Notes: generated by a model not told the origin, from the sequence alone. Shown: positions 28,623 to 38,006, numbered from the stretch's first letter. The stretch: DNA of 64,000 nucleotides from Paracoccaceae bacterium (GCA_028284705.1 JANQRE010000050.1:1-64000); one strand, 5' to 3'. Translations and numbers: made by a program.

Positions 28623-29072
28623 ATGAAGCGCATCGTTTTGGCCGGATTTCTTGCCCTCAGCACACCTGCCCTCGCGGACGACCTGACCCGATTGGAGGCT
28701 GCGACCGAAGCAGCGACGAGGCAGCTCAACGCGTTCCTTGTCAGCCGCGCCCCGGAACTTGGGCCAGTGATGCCGAGCGAGGCGTGGGACTCGCGGTTTC
28801 GCAATGCAGGGCGGTGCTTTCTCAATGAGATCGCACGACAGAAAGGCGATGCTGGCGTGGCGACCTATCTAAACGCGCTCGAAGGATGGGGGCAGACGAA
28901 GATCACCTCGATGTCGCAACTCGGGCGGATGCCTGCGCCATTGGTGGATGCGGCGGCGCAGTCCGCGGCGAAGACCTGCAAGACCATCGAGCTGGCGACG
29001 TTCCGGATGTATCAAAGTGGCATGTTGCAGATGATGCAGGACCCTGCGGTCATCGAGAAGTTGAAGGATTAG
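28623..29072 (+). CDS. Exported protein of unknown function
   Basis: A 149-residue protein with a clear Sec signal peptide (MKRIVLAGFLALSTPALA, cleavage probably before DD). The mature part is helical, with cysteines in GRCFLNE and AKTCKTI that could form a disulfide in the periplasm. I do not recognise the family. A TAGGAGG ribosome binding site sits five bases before the ATG at 28623, which I prefer over the ATG at 28620. Confidence 0.75.
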   Translation: MKRIVLAGFLALSTPALADDLTRLEAATEAATRQLNAFLVSRAPELGPVMPSEAWDSRFRNAGRCFLNEIARQKGDAGVATYLNALEGWGQTKITSMSQLGRMPAPLVDAAAQSAAKTCKTIELATFRMYQSGMLQMMQDPAVIEKLKD

Positions 29073-29126
29073 CGCAAACGAGATGCGCACAACCTCAAGC
29101 CCCGCAAAAAAACGCGAAACTTTGGC

Positions 29127-29178
29127 CAAACCAGCCCTCTCCCTACCGCCCTTCATCCTGAGGCGATTCGGATAATGG
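29127..29178. repeat. 52-base dispersed intergenic repeat, copy 1
   Basis: This stretch, beginning CAAACCAGCCCTCTCCCTAC and ending GATTCGGATAATGG, matches 34862-34913 at 48 of 52 positions without gaps. Both copies lie after a + strand gene for an exported protein and before a convergent - strand gene. Confidence 0.75.
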
Positions 29179-29272
29179 GAGGTTTACGATCCTGAGTTAT
29201 GCCTAAATCGTCGGACAGCGGCAGGAGGCGTGATGGGCCGAGCGATGGCCCTCGGTTCGACAAAACCTGGTA

Positions 29273-31774
29273 TCAGCCGTCTTTCCGGATCGTTTCGTTC
29301 TTCGGATCGTAGGGGCTGTCTTCGACGACCTCTGCGTCCCAAAGCTCTTTGAACATGCGGACTTTCAGCTTCGTGCCGACCTCGGCGTGGTCGGGCGAGA
29401 CATAGCCCATACCGATGCTCTTGCCGAACGCGACCGAGTAGCCGCCCGAGGTCAGACGCCCGACGCGGGTATCGCCTGCATAAAGCGCCTCGCGACCCCA
29501 GGGATCGGCGTCTTCGGGGCCGTCGATCAGCAGGGTGACGCATTTGAAGCGCACGCCGGTTTCGACCATCTTGTCCTTGCCGAAGAAGTCCTTGTCGAGA
29601 TCGACAAAGCGGTCGAGACCGGCCTCGAGTGGGGTCGCGTCGCGACCGAGTTCAGTGCCGAAAGCGCGGTAGCTTTTTTCTTGCCGCAGCCAGTTCTGGG
29701 CGCGGGCGCCGACGAGTTTCATGCCGTGGTTCTCGCCCGCCTGTTCGAGCTGGTCGAAGAGGTAGTTCTGCATCTCAATCGGGTGGTGGAGCTCCCAACC
29801 TAGCTCGCCGGTATAGGCCACACGAATAGCGAGCGTCGGGCACATGCCAAGCTCGATGTCTTTCGCCGAGAGCCACGGGAAACGTTTGTTCGAAAGTGCG
29901 GTTTCCGGGTCGGGATCGCGGATCAGCTCGGCCAGCACGTCGCGGGATTTTGGCCCGGCGATGGCGAAAACGCCCCATTGCGAGGTGACGTCATGGATGA
30001 GGACCATCTCGCCGCCATTGGCCATGAAGTCTTCTGCCATCTTCTGCAGATAATCGGCGTCATAGGCCTGCCAAGCGCCGGCGGAGACGAGGTAATAGCC
30101 GTTCTCCTGCCGCCGCACGATGGTGTATTCGGTGCGCGTCGTGCCATGCGCGGTCAGCGCGTAGGTGAGGTTGATGCGACCGACGCGGGGCAGCTTGTTG
30201 CAGGTGAACCAGTCGAGGAAAGCGGTGGCGCCGGGACCGGAGACCCAGTGTTTGGTGAAGGCGGTGGCATCGACAAGCCCCACGCCCTCGCGGATCGCTT
30301 TGGCCTCGGCCTCGGCATATTGCCACCAGCCGCCGCGACGGAAGCTGCGTGCCGAATGGTCGAAATCTTCCGGCGCATCGAGTGGGCCGAAATAGTTCGG
30401 GCGCTCCCAGCCATTGACCTGTCCGAACTGGGCTCCGCGGGCCTTTTGGCGGTCATAAGCGGGCGCGGTTTTCAGGGGGCGGCAGGCCTCGCGCTCCTCA
30501 TCGGGGTGGTGCAGGATGTAGACGTGGGAATAGCATTCCTCGTTCTTCCGCATCGCATATTCGGTGGTCATCCAGGACCCGTAGCGCTTGGGATCGAGGC
30601 TGGCCATGTCGATCTCGGCCTCGCCTTCGACCATCAATTGGGCGAGGTAATGGCCGGTGCCGCCAGCGGCGGTGATGCCGAAGGAGAAGCCCTCGGCCAG
30701 CCACATATTGCGCAGGCCCGGGGCGGGACCGAGCAGCGGGTTGCCATCGGGCGTGTAACAGATCGGACCGTTGAAATCGTCCTTCAGCCCCACCGTCTCC
30801 GAGGACGGAATGCGGTGGATCATGGACATATACTCCTCCTCGATCCGCTCAAGATCGAGCGGGAAGAGGTCGGCGCGAAAACTGTCGGGCACGGCGTATT
30901 CGAATCGGGCAGGGGCACCCATCTCGTAAGGTCCGAGGATCCAACCGCCGCGCTCCTCGCGCACATACCATTTGGCGTCCGCGTCGCGCAGAACCGGGTG
31001 TTCGGGGTTGTTCTGGCGCCACTCGACCAGCATCGGGTCAGGTTCGGTGACGATATATTGGTGCTCGACCGGGATCGCGGGGATCTTTAGCCCCAAGAGC
31101 TGCGCAGTGCGCTGGGCGTGGTTGCCGGTGGCGGTGACGACATGTTCGGCATGGATCACGATCTGCTCGTCGGAGGGGACGAGGTTGCCGCCCTTTTCGA
31201 CCATTTTTGTGCAGGTCACATCCCAATGATCGCCGGTCCAGGTGTAGCCATCGACCTGCCATTTGCGTTCGATCATCACGCCGCGCTGACGGGCGCCCTT
31301 GGCCATCGCCATGGTGACGTCGGCGGGGTTAATATAGCCATCGGTCGGGTGGTAGATCGCGCCTTTCAGGTCCTCGGTGCGGACCAGCGGGTAACGCTCC
31401 TTGATCTGCGCAGGCGAGAGCCATTCATAGGGCACGCCGCAGGTCTCAGCGGTGGAGGCGTAGAGCATATATTCATCCATGCGGTCCTGCGTCTGCGCCA
31501 TGCGCAGGTTGCCGACGACGTAGAAGCCCGCGTTCAGGCCGGTCTCTTCCTCGAGCGTCTTGTAGTACTTGATCGAGTAGTCGTGGATATGGGTCGTCGC
31601 GTAGGACATGTTGAAATAGGGGAGCAGCCCGGCGGCATGCCAGGTGGAGCCGGAAGTCAGTTCGTCCCGCTCCAGCAGCATCACATCGTCCCAGCCCGCT
31701 TTGGCCAGATGATAGGCAATCGAGGTGCCGACCGCGCCACCGCCGACAACAAGCGCTTTCACATGGGTTTTCAT
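29273..31774 (-). CDS. GcvT-fused FAD dehydrogenase (dimethylglycine/sarcosine dehydrogenase family)
   Basis: An 833-residue enzyme with an N-terminal DAO-type flavin domain (VKALVVGGGAVGTSIAYHLA) and a C-terminal folate-binding GcvT half from about residue 430. TSGSTWHAAGL contains His46, the position that binds FAD covalently in dimethylglycine and sarcosine dehydrogenases. Such enzymes remove a methyl group from an N-methylated amine and pass it to tetrahydrofolate; they are common in marine Rhodobacteraceae that use methylated compounds. The exact substrate is not decided by sequence. The start at 31774 fits the family; the frame is open further but lacks homology-like character. No partner genes are adjacent. 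Confidence 0.88.
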   Translation of the reverse strand: MKTHVKALVVGGGAVGTSIAYHLAKAGWDDVMLLERDELTSGSTWHAAGLLPYFNMSYATTHIHDYSIKYYKTLEEETGLNAGFYVVGNLRMAQTQDRMDEYMLYASTAETCGVPYEWLSPAQIKERYPLVRTEDLKGAIYHPTDGYINPADVTMAMAKGARQRGVMIERKWQVDGYTWTGDHWDVTCTKMVEKGGNLVPSDEQIVIHAEHVVTATGNHAQRTAQLLGLKIPAIPVEHQYIVTEPDPMLVEWRQNNPEHPVLRDADAKWYVREERGGWILGPYEMGAPARFEYAVPDSFRADLFPLDLERIEEEYMSMIHRIPSSETVGLKDDFNGPICYTPDGNPLLGPAPGLRNMWLAEGFSFGITAAGGTGHYLAQLMVEGEAEIDMASLDPKRYGSWMTTEYAMRKNEECYSHVYILHHPDEEREACRPLKTAPAYDRQKARGAQFGQVNGWERPNYFGPLDAPEDFDHSARSFRRGGWWQYAEAEAKAIREGVGLVDATAFTKHWVSGPGATAFLDWFTCNKLPRVGRINLTYALTAHGTTRTEYTIVRRQENGYYLVSAGAWQAYDADYLQKMAEDFMANGGEMVLIHDVTSQWGVFAIAGPKSRDVLAELIRDPDPETALSNKRFPWLSAKDIELGMCPTLAIRVAYTGELGWELHHPIEMQNYLFDQLEQAGENHGMKLVGARAQNWLRQEKSYRAFGTELGRDATPLEAGLDRFVDLDKDFFGKDKMVETGVRFKCVTLLIDGPEDADPWGREALYAGDTRVGRLTSGGYSVAFGKSIGMGYVSPDHAEVGTKLKVRMFKELWDAEVVEDSPYDPKNETIRKDG

Positions 31775-32017
31775 CGTGTGCCCTCCCGCACCGGCGTCAT
31801 TTTGGGGATTTCTAACAAGAGCGGCGCGCACTCTGCCAACCCATTCGACGCAAATCGCCTCGAATCCGACACGGGGAGAGGTTTGGGGTGGCAAAAAACC
31901 GTGCTTCGTGGCGCGGGAGGCGCAATCGCGGCTTCGTGAGCATCCATGCGAAGAATCCGTTTGAGCCTTTGGCGACCCGGCTTAGAATGCAGCGACTTTT
32001 CTGACCTGGGGCCTGAT

Positions 32018-32827
32018 ATGTTTCGTTTTAGCAAATCCATTCTTTTTGCCTCAGCGCTTCTGGCGCTGCCTGCCGCAGCTTACGCGGCGCAATGTGGAAA
32101 TACCTCTGCTGGCTGGAACGCCTGGAAAGGCGCGTTTGCCGCCGAGGCGAAGGCCGCCGGCATCAAACAGCGAGGCCTTCAGGCTTTGGCGAATGCGAAA
32201 TATTCGACATCGACGATCGCGGCGGATCGCAACCAGAAGGGTGTGAAGTACTCCCTGGATCGGTTCATCAAAATCCGGCTCGGCTCGATCAATGGCTTCG
32301 CGTCACAAGCGAAGAAGCGGAAAAATGCCAATGCGGGGTTTTACGCCTCGCTGGAGCAGAAATACGGTGTGCCTGCGGGGATTTTGCTCGCGATCCATGG
32401 GATGGAAACCGGGTTTGGCCGCAATATGGGCAACACGCCCGTGGTCGATTCCATTCTGACCGTGGCCTATGATTGCCGCCGCTCATCCTTCTTCATCCCC
32501 CACGCGCTGGCGGCGCTCAGCATGGTGGATCGTGGGATGCTGGCCCCCGGTCAACGCGGTGCCGCCCATGGTGAGTTGGGGCACACCCAGTTCCTGCCGG
32601 GCAATGCGCTGAAATACGGCCAAGACGCCACCGGCGATGGGCGCGTGGATTTCTACAACTTCGCCGATGCGATGGCCTCCACCGCGAACTTCTTGCGCGC
32701 GAAAGGTTGGAAAGCCGGACAGCCTTACGGGCAGGGCACAGCGAATTTCCGTGTTCTGAACGAGTGGAACGCGGCGACTGTCTACCAGCAGGCAATTGCC
32801 TTGGCGGCGGCGAAGATCGACAGCTAA
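32018..32827 (+). CDS. Lytic murein transglycosylase, MltB type
   Basis: A 269-residue exported enzyme that cleaves peptidoglycan to 1,6-anhydro products. After a signal peptide (MFRFSKSILFASALLALPAA, then AYA) comes an MltB-like domain with the catalytic Glu130 in IHGMETGFGRNMGNT and the later GELGHTQFLPGNALKYGQD and ATGDGRVDFYNFADAMAS segments. MltB signals often carry a lipobox; none is evident here, so a soluble periplasmic form is likely. Its stop lies three bases from the convergent PEBP-like gene. Confidence 0.9.
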   Translation: MFRFSKSILFASALLALPAAAYAAQCGNTSAGWNAWKGAFAAEAKAAGIKQRGLQALANAKYSTSTIAADRNQKGVKYSLDRFIKIRLGSINGFASQAKKRKNANAGFYASLEQKYGVPAGILLAIHGMETGFGRNMGNTPVVDSILTVAYDCRRSSFFIPHALAALSMVDRGMLAPGQRGAAHGELGHTQFLPGNALKYGQDATGDGRVDFYNFADAMASTANFLRAKGWKAGQPYGQGTANFRVLNEWNAATVYQQAIALAAAKIDS

Positions 32828-32830
32828 AGC

Positions 32831-33226
32831 CTACGGATATTGCCGGTCCCGCGCGGTGACAGCGATCTTACCGCCACTTTTCTTAGTCTGTGCAATGGCT
32901 TGCCATTGATAGGTGTGCTTTCCGTTGGGCGGGCAGGGCGATTTGTACTTGAAGGCACCCGGTTGGATGACCTTCTGGCCCGTATATTTCACCACGCCGC
33001 CACCGTGATTGTACTGAGGCACATCCTTGTCGATCATCTTGAAGCGAATGTACTTGGTGCCGTCCGGTACGTTTTTGAGAGTGAAGGCCGGGTTGTTCAC
33101 GCGATTGGGGTTGCCGGATGTGCAGAGCTTCAGGCCCTTCCAGTCAAAATTGATCTCAAAAGCCTCGGCGCTGGTCGCAAAACCTGCGACGGCACAGATG
33201 ACTGCGATTTTGGCAATGGATTTCAC
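32831..33226 (-). CDS. PEBP-like (YbhB/YbcL-type) exported protein
   Basis: A 131-residue protein with a signal peptide (MKSIAKIAVICAVAGFATSA, from GTG at 33226 with AGGAG upstream). The mature part resembles the phosphatidylethanolamine-binding protein fold: FTLKNVPDGTKYIRFKMIDK, then a DVPQYNHGGG loop, and PCPPNGKHTYQWQA, which corresponds to the conserved GPCPP-G-HRY segment. Bacterial members bind small anionic ligands; the role is not known. It is divergent in sequence and conspicuously lysine-rich. Confidence 0.65.
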   Translation of the reverse strand: MKSIAKIAVICAVAGFATSAEAFEINFDWKGLKLCTSGNPNRVNNPAFTLKNVPDGTKYIRFKMIDKDVPQYNHGGGVVKYTGQKVIQPGAFKYKSPCPPNGKHTYQWQAIAQTKKSGGKIAVTARDRQYP

Positions 33227-33239
33227 TTGGAAGGTCTCC

Positions 33240-34226
33240 TTACAGCATTCCGGGTACAACTTGATCTGGGGGCCTGTGCCCATCATCGAAGGTCTTGATA
33301 TTCAACAGAACTTTCTCGCCCATCTCGATACGGCCCTCGACAGTGGCGGAGCCCATATGCGGTAACAAGACCACGTTTTGCAGATCGCGCAGGCGCGGAT
33401 TGACCTCCGAGCCATGTTCGAACACATCGAGCCCGGCACCGGCCAACTCGCCTGAGCGCAGCATGCGGGTGAGCGCGTTTTCATCGATCACCTCGCCGCG
33501 GGAGGTGTTCACGATCACCGCGTCGGGTTTCATCAGTTTCAGCCGCCGCGCGTTCATCAGGTGATAGGTGGAGGGTGTGTGCGGGCAGTTGACCGAGACC
33601 ACATCCATGCGCGCGATCATCTGATCGAGGCTTTCCCAATAGGTGGCCTCGAGGTCCTCGGCGATGCCGGGATGGACCGGGCCGCGGTTGTGGTAGTGGA
33701 TTTGCATGCCGAACGCTCGGGCGCGCCGGGCCACGGCTTGACCAATGCGACCCATGCCGAGGATGCCAAGACGGCGGCCTGAGATGCGACCACCCATCAT
33801 CGCTGTAGGGGACCAGCCCTCCCACGCGCGGGTCTGCATCTTGGCGAGACCTTCGGGGATGCGGCGGGTGACCGCGAGGATGAGCGCCATGGTCATGTCA
33901 GCGGTGTCATCGGTGACCGCACCGGGTGTGTTGGCGACAAGGATGCCGCGCTGGCGGGCGGTGTGGATGTCGATATGGTCCACCCCAGCGCCGTAGTTGG
34001 CGATGAGTTTCAGACGCTCGCCCGCCTGACCCAGAAGCCCGGCATCAATCGTGTCCGTGAGCGTGGGCACGAGGACATCAGCGGTCTGCACTGCTTCGAC
34101 CAGTTCGGCGCGGGTCATGGGCGTGTCATCGGGGCGTAGCTTGGTATCGAAGAGCTCCGTCATGCGGGTTTCGACCACTTCGGGCAACCGTCGCGTCACA
34201 ACAACACTTAACCGCTGGTTTGGCAT
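33240..34226 (-). CDS. D-isomer specific 2-hydroxyacid dehydrogenase
   Basis: A 328-residue NAD(P)-dependent dehydrogenase, closest in pattern to glyoxylate/hydroxypyruvate reductases. It shows the dinucleotide motif GRRLGILGMGRIGQAVARRA, the substrate-binding GAGVDHIDIHTARQRGI, the catalytic Arg in NTSRGEVIDENAL, Glu in AGLDVFEHG, and His in LLPHMGSATVEGR. It would interconvert 2-keto and D-2-hydroxy acids. The start at 34226 gives the usual length. The PEBP-like gene follows after 13 bases on the same strand. Confidence 0.92.
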   Translation of the reverse strand: MPNQRLSVVVTRRLPEVVETRMTELFDTKLRPDDTPMTRAELVEAVQTADVLVPTLTDTIDAGLLGQAGERLKLIANYGAGVDHIDIHTARQRGILVANTPGAVTDDTADMTMALILAVTRRIPEGLAKMQTRAWEGWSPTAMMGGRISGRRLGILGMGRIGQAVARRARAFGMQIHYHNRGPVHPGIAEDLEATYWESLDQMIARMDVVSVNCPHTPSTYHLMNARRLKLMKPDAVIVNTSRGEVIDENALTRMLRSGELAGAGLDVFEHGSEVNPRLRDLQNVVLLPHMGSATVEGRIEMGEKVLLNIKTFDDGHRPPDQVVPGML

Positions 34227-34339
34227 GCAACGCGTCCCCGATCTGGAAATCTTGACCCCATAGTGACAAAGATGCAGCCAATGGGGCAAGCGCGATTTGC
34301 TCTGACAAAACAAGAAATAAGCAGACGGGCAGGTCCGCT

Positions 34340-34834
34340 ATGGGTTTACGTGTTTTCGGGATGGCCGTTGCCATCATTTCTGTCATGGCGAGTGCCGCCT
34401 GGGCGGAACGGGGCCCCGTGACCAATCTGCCGATGCCGCGATTTGTCTCGCTGAAAGCCAGCGAGGGAAATGTGCGGCGGGGACCGTCGCTGTCGCATCG
34501 CATCGATTGGGTGTTCAAACATCGCAACATGCCGCTGCAGATTGTGGCCGAGCACGGCCATTGGCGGCGCGTGGTCGACCAGGACGGCGCTGGCGGCTGG
34601 GTGCATTACACGCTTCTTTCGGGCGTGCGCACGGTACGGATCACGGAAGACATGGTACCGCTGCATCATCTGGCCGATGCGTCCTCGCCGGTGAACGCCT
34701 ATAGCGAAGCCGGTGTTATCGCCCGACTTGGCAAGTGCAACGAGGACTGGTGCCGGGTGACGGTGGATCGCTCAAAGGGCTGGGTGCCGCGCGACGTTCT
34801 TTGGGGTCTGATGCCGGGCGAAGTGCGCGACTAA
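34340..34834 (+). CDS. Exported protein with two SH3-like domains
   Basis: A 164-residue protein with a signal peptide (MGLRVFGMAVAIISVMASAA, cleaved near AWA). Two bacterial SH3 repeats follow: the first with ASEGNVRRGPSLSHRIDW and GHWRRVVDQDGAGGWVHYTL, the second with NAYSEAGVIARLGKCNEDWC and GWVPRDVLWG. Such domains usually bind the cell wall or partner proteins in the periplasm. It is divergent from the 2-hydroxyacid dehydrogenase gene and ends at a hairpin. Confidence 0.82.
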   Translation: MGLRVFGMAVAIISVMASAAWAERGPVTNLPMPRFVSLKASEGNVRRGPSLSHRIDWVFKHRNMPLQIVAEHGHWRRVVDQDGAGGWVHYTLLSGVRTVRITEDMVPLHHLADASSPVNAYSEAGVIARLGKCNEDWCRVTVDRSKGWVPRDVLWGLMPGEVRD

Positions 34835-34837
34835 GCC

Positions 34838-34861
34838 CGCCGAAAACGCAGTTTTTCGGCG
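34838..34861. terminator. Hairpin terminator after the SH3 gene
   Basis: CGCCGAAAA (34838-34846) and TTTTCGGCG (34853-34861) pair perfectly over nine bases with a six-base loop, only four bases after the stop codon. A- and T-rich arms would allow termination in both directions, but no separate T run follows. Confidence 0.5.
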
Positions 34862-34913
34862 CAAACCAGCCCTCTCCCTACCGCCCTTTACTCTAAGGCG
34901 ATTCGGATAATGG
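34862..34913. repeat. 52-base dispersed intergenic repeat, copy 2
   Basis: It matches 29127-29178 at 48 of 52 positions. Here it abuts the hairpin after the SH3 gene and is followed at once by a tandem repeat. The whole gap 34835-35157, 323 bases, is made of these elements and holds no credible gene. Confidence 0.75.
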
Positions 34914-34924
34914 TTCGTATACAG

Positions 34925-35100
34925 TCGGTGAGTTGGCCGCTTGGCAAGTTGGCCGGTTGGTGAGTTGGCCGTTTGACGCGTTGGTCATTTGGCGTTTTGG
35001 CCGGTTGGTAAGTCGGCCGGTTAGCGAATTGGTCAGTTGATGCGGAGCGCAAGTCGGCAAGTTGACCAGTCGGCGAGTTGGTGCGGCTTGCAAATTGGCC
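34925..35100. repeat. Degenerate 16-base tandem repeat
   Basis: Seven consecutive units of 16 bases run from 34925 to 35036 with the consensus TTGGYRAGTTGGCCGG, each made of two 8-base halves that both start TTGG. Units diverge at two to seven positions. After an interruption, two to three weaker, phase-shifted units continue to about 35100. The region separates the SH3 gene from the inositol-phosphatase-family gene. Confidence 0.7.
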
Positions 35101-35157
35101 ACGCCGAGCGGAGCGCGAGGATGAGAGGGAGTTGTCTATTCCTCCGCCGGGTCTGCG

Positions 35158-35982
35158 TCAGGCTGCGAACATTGGCGCGAGTTTCTCCCACAACGCCTCG
35201 GAGGCGGCGTTGAGCAGATGGCCTTCGGTCATGGTCGGCGCGTAATCCTGACCATCGAGCAGACGCGAGAACCCGCCTGCCTCCTGATAGATCAGAACAC
35301 CGGCAGCGTGGTCCCAGGCGTTGAGCAACCCGTTCAGGCCGAAACTCGACGCGCCGGTGCTGAGCATCCGGTATTCATGGCAGGAACAGCGCAGCGTAAG
35401 CGTGCGCCGGAATTGCGGCAGGGTCTGGGCGATTTTTTCGCGATGCGCGCCGTGGAAGAGGTAGAGGCCGACAAAGCCGAACACTTCGTCGAGACTGGTG
35501 GAGGGCGGCTGGAGTGTGAGCGTTCGAGGGGTGCGTGCCGCGCCACTGAAGATCGCGCCATGGCCTTTGCGCGCGACGATCCAGTCGTCGAAACTGGGGT
35601 CGTAGAGCATGCCGAAGATCGTCTCGCCATCCTCGATCACGGCGATGATCACGCCATAGGTCGCGCTGCCATGGGCGTAGTTCCAGGTGCCGTCGATCGG
35701 GTCGATGATCACGCAGCGACCGCCACGACCGATGCGATCCAGAAGGGTTTTGTCGGCGGAGATGGCTTCCTCTCCGACAATGGCCGCGTCGGGAAGGACG
35801 GATTTCAGGCGCAGGGTGAGCGCCTTTTCGGCCGCCTTGTCCGCCTTGGTGACCAGATCGTCGGGGGCGGATTTGCTGTCGATGTCATCCGGATCGAGAG
35901 ACCGAAAATGCGGCGTTATTTCGGTGGCGGCGACGCGGCGCACCGCATGAACGATCCCGGTGATCTCGGCCTCGGTGAGCAT
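35158..35982 (-). CDS. Inositol monophosphatase family protein
   Basis: A 274-residue magnesium-dependent phosphatase-fold protein. The metal-binding motifs are present: GEEAISADK near residue 70, DPIDGTWNYAHG near residue 95, and the C-terminal WDHAAGVLIYQEAGG. Family members hydrolyse inositol phosphates, bisphosphonucleotides such as PAP, or histidinol phosphate; the motifs alone do not separate these. Its ATG overlaps the M3 peptidase stop by one base (TGATG), so it is translated right after that gene. Confidence 0.88.
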   Translation of the reverse strand: MLTEAEITGIVHAVRRVAATEITPHFRSLDPDDIDSKSAPDDLVTKADKAAEKALTLRLKSVLPDAAIVGEEAISADKTLLDRIGRGGRCVIIDPIDGTWNYAHGSATYGVIIAVIEDGETIFGMLYDPSFDDWIVARKGHGAIFSGAARTPRTLTLQPPSTSLDEVFGFVGLYLFHGAHREKIAQTLPQFRRTLTLRCSCHEYRMLSTGASSFGLNGLLNAWDHAAGVLIYQEAGGFSRLLDGQDYAPTMTEGHLLNAASEALWEKLAPMFAA

Positions 35983-38006
35983 CAGGCGACCTTGTCCAAG
36001 CCGCGGCCTTTCAGAAGGGCCTCGACCCCGGGCAAACGCCCGCGGAACTCCTTGTAGAGCACATCCGCCTCGCGCAGACCGCCGACGGAGAGGATGTGAT
36101 CTTCGAGTTTTTGGGCTGTCGTGGGGTCGAACGCCCCGCCAGCCTCCTCGAAGGCCTCGAACGCGTCGGCATCCATGACCTCAGACCACATGTAGCTGTA
36201 ATAGCCGGAGGAATAGCCGTCGCCCGCGAAGACATGGGCGAAATGCGGGGTGGCGTGGCGCATGCGGATGGCGTGGGGCATGCCGATCTGGTCAAGCACC
36301 TCGGCCTGTTTGGCCATCGGATCCGCAGGTGCGGGGCCGTCATGGAAGGCGAGGTCGACCAGCGCCGATGCGACATATTCAACCGTGGCAAAACCCTGAT
36401 CGTATGTGGCGGCGCCGAGCATCTTTTCGAGCAGCGCTCCGGGCATCGGCTCGCCGGTTTCGGCGTGGCGCGCGTGTGTTTGCAAAACCTCGGGGACTTC
36501 GAGCCAATGCTCGTAAAGCTGGCTGGGAAGCTCGACGAAATCGCGAGCGACGGAAGTGCCGGAGATCATCTCGTAAGTCACATCCGACAGCATCTGATGC
36601 AGCGCGTGGCCGAACTCGTGGAAGAGTGTGCGGGCGTCATCATAGCTGAGAAGGGCGGGCGCGCCTTCGCTGGGTTTGGCGAAGTTGCAGACATTGATGA
36701 CATGGGGGCGGATGTCGGCTTTCAGTTTCTGCTGCGACCGCAAGGCAGAGCACCAGGCGCCGGAGCGTTTACCGTCGCGGGCGAAATAATCGCCGATGAA
36801 GACGGCGATGTGCTGGCCGTCGCGGGTGACGTTCCAGGCACGGGCGTCGGGGTGGTGCAGCGGCACATCGAGCCGCTCGAACGCGAGACCGAAGAGGCGG
36901 TTGGAACAGTCAAACGCGGCCTCGATCATATTGTCGAGTTGCAGATAGGGTTTCAGCGCGGTCTCATCGAGGTCATGTTCGACCGCGCGGCGTTTCTCCG
37001 AATAGTAACGCCAGTCCCAGGGTTCCAGATCGCCGTTCACGCCGTCGGCGCGCATCAACTCGGTGAGTTTCGCGGCGTCGAGATCGGCTTGGGCCTTGGC
37101 GGGTTGCCAGACCTCCATGAGCAGTTTGCGCACGGCGTCCGGCGTTTTGGCCATCTCGGTTTCCAGCTTGTAGCTGGCGAAATCGTCGTAGCCGAGCAGT
37201 TGCGCGCGTTCGTAGCGCAGGTCGAGGATTTCCTTGGCGATGGCGCGATTGTCGGTCTCGCCGCCATTGGCGCCGCGGGCGGTCCAGGCCTCGTAAGCGG
37301 TTTTGCGCAGATCGCGGCGAGGGGAGAACTGCAGGAAGGGCACGACGAGCGAGCGGGAGAGGGTGACGATATGGCCGTCCAGACCTTTGGCTTCGGCGGC
37401 GGATTTAGCGGTGGCGATGACGAAATCGGGGAGGCCTTCGAGATCGTCCTCGGAAAGTTCCATGTACCAATCGCGCTCATCGGCGAGCAGGTTCTGGGTG
37501 AACTCGGTGCCGAGGATCGCGAGGCGCTCTTTTATCTGCTTGAGGCGGTCATAGTCGTCGCCCTCTAGCTGGGCACCGGCGCGCACGAAGGAGCGGCGGG
37601 ACAATTCAAGCACGCGGAGTTCCTCGGCGGTCAGGTTCAGTGTCTCGCGCGTCTGGTAAAGCGTTTCGACGCGTTCAAAGAGCTTGCGGTTCATCTTGAC
37701 CTCGGAGCCCCATTGCGCCAACTTCGGAGAAAAGTCGCGCATCAGCTCTTCGCGCTTCGGCGTGCTATCGACCGAGGCGATCATGTAGAAGGGGCTCAGC
37801 ACTTTCTCGATGTCTTCGCCCATCAGTTCCGCCGCGTTGATTGTGTTCTCGAAGGTCGGCGGTTCGGGGTTTTCGGCGATGGTGTTCAGCTCGGCGCGGG
37901 CGCGGGTCAGGGCGTCCTCAAGCGCTGGGGCGAAATCATCATCGGCATAAGCGGAGAAATCAGGCAGCTCAAAAGGCAATGTGCGAGGGGCGAAGAGGGG
38001 GTTCAT
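35982..38006 (-). CDS. M3 family oligopeptidase (thimet/Dcp type)
   Basis: A 674-residue cytoplasmic zinc peptidase that degrades short peptides. The zinc motif HEFGH lies at residues 463-467 in ARTLFHEFGHALHQML, and a further metal ligand is expected in the following helix. The N-terminal half is the long helical domain of Dcp and oligopeptidase A proteins. It is first in a pair with the inositol-phosphatase-family gene, with one shared base. Confidence 0.93.
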   Translation of the reverse strand: MNPLFAPRTLPFELPDFSAYADDDFAPALEDALTRARAELNTIAENPEPPTFENTINAAELMGEDIEKVLSPFYMIASVDSTPKREELMRDFSPKLAQWGSEVKMNRKLFERVETLYQTRETLNLTAEELRVLELSRRSFVRAGAQLEGDDYDRLKQIKERLAILGTEFTQNLLADERDWYMELSEDDLEGLPDFVIATAKSAAEAKGLDGHIVTLSRSLVVPFLQFSPRRDLRKTAYEAWTARGANGGETDNRAIAKEILDLRYERAQLLGYDDFASYKLETEMAKTPDAVRKLLMEVWQPAKAQADLDAAKLTELMRADGVNGDLEPWDWRYYSEKRRAVEHDLDETALKPYLQLDNMIEAAFDCSNRLFGLAFERLDVPLHHPDARAWNVTRDGQHIAVFIGDYFARDGKRSGAWCSALRSQQKLKADIRPHVINVCNFAKPSEGAPALLSYDDARTLFHEFGHALHQMLSDVTYEMISGTSVARDFVELPSQLYEHWLEVPEVLQTHARHAETGEPMPGALLEKMLGAATYDQGFATVEYVASALVDLAFHDGPAPADPMAKQAEVLDQIGMPHAIRMRHATPHFAHVFAGDGYSSGYYSYMWSEVMDADAFEAFEEAGGAFDPTTAQKLEDHILSVGGLREADVLYKEFRGRLPGVEALLKGRGLDKVA

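Noticed and set aside
36096-37568. A 490-codon + strand frame opposite the M3 peptidase
   Set aside because: No motif or ribosome binding site; the opposite strand has an intact M3 peptidase with HEFGH. The long frames at 4568-6046, 21950-23362, 26211-27431 and 29978-31090 are rejected for the same reason.
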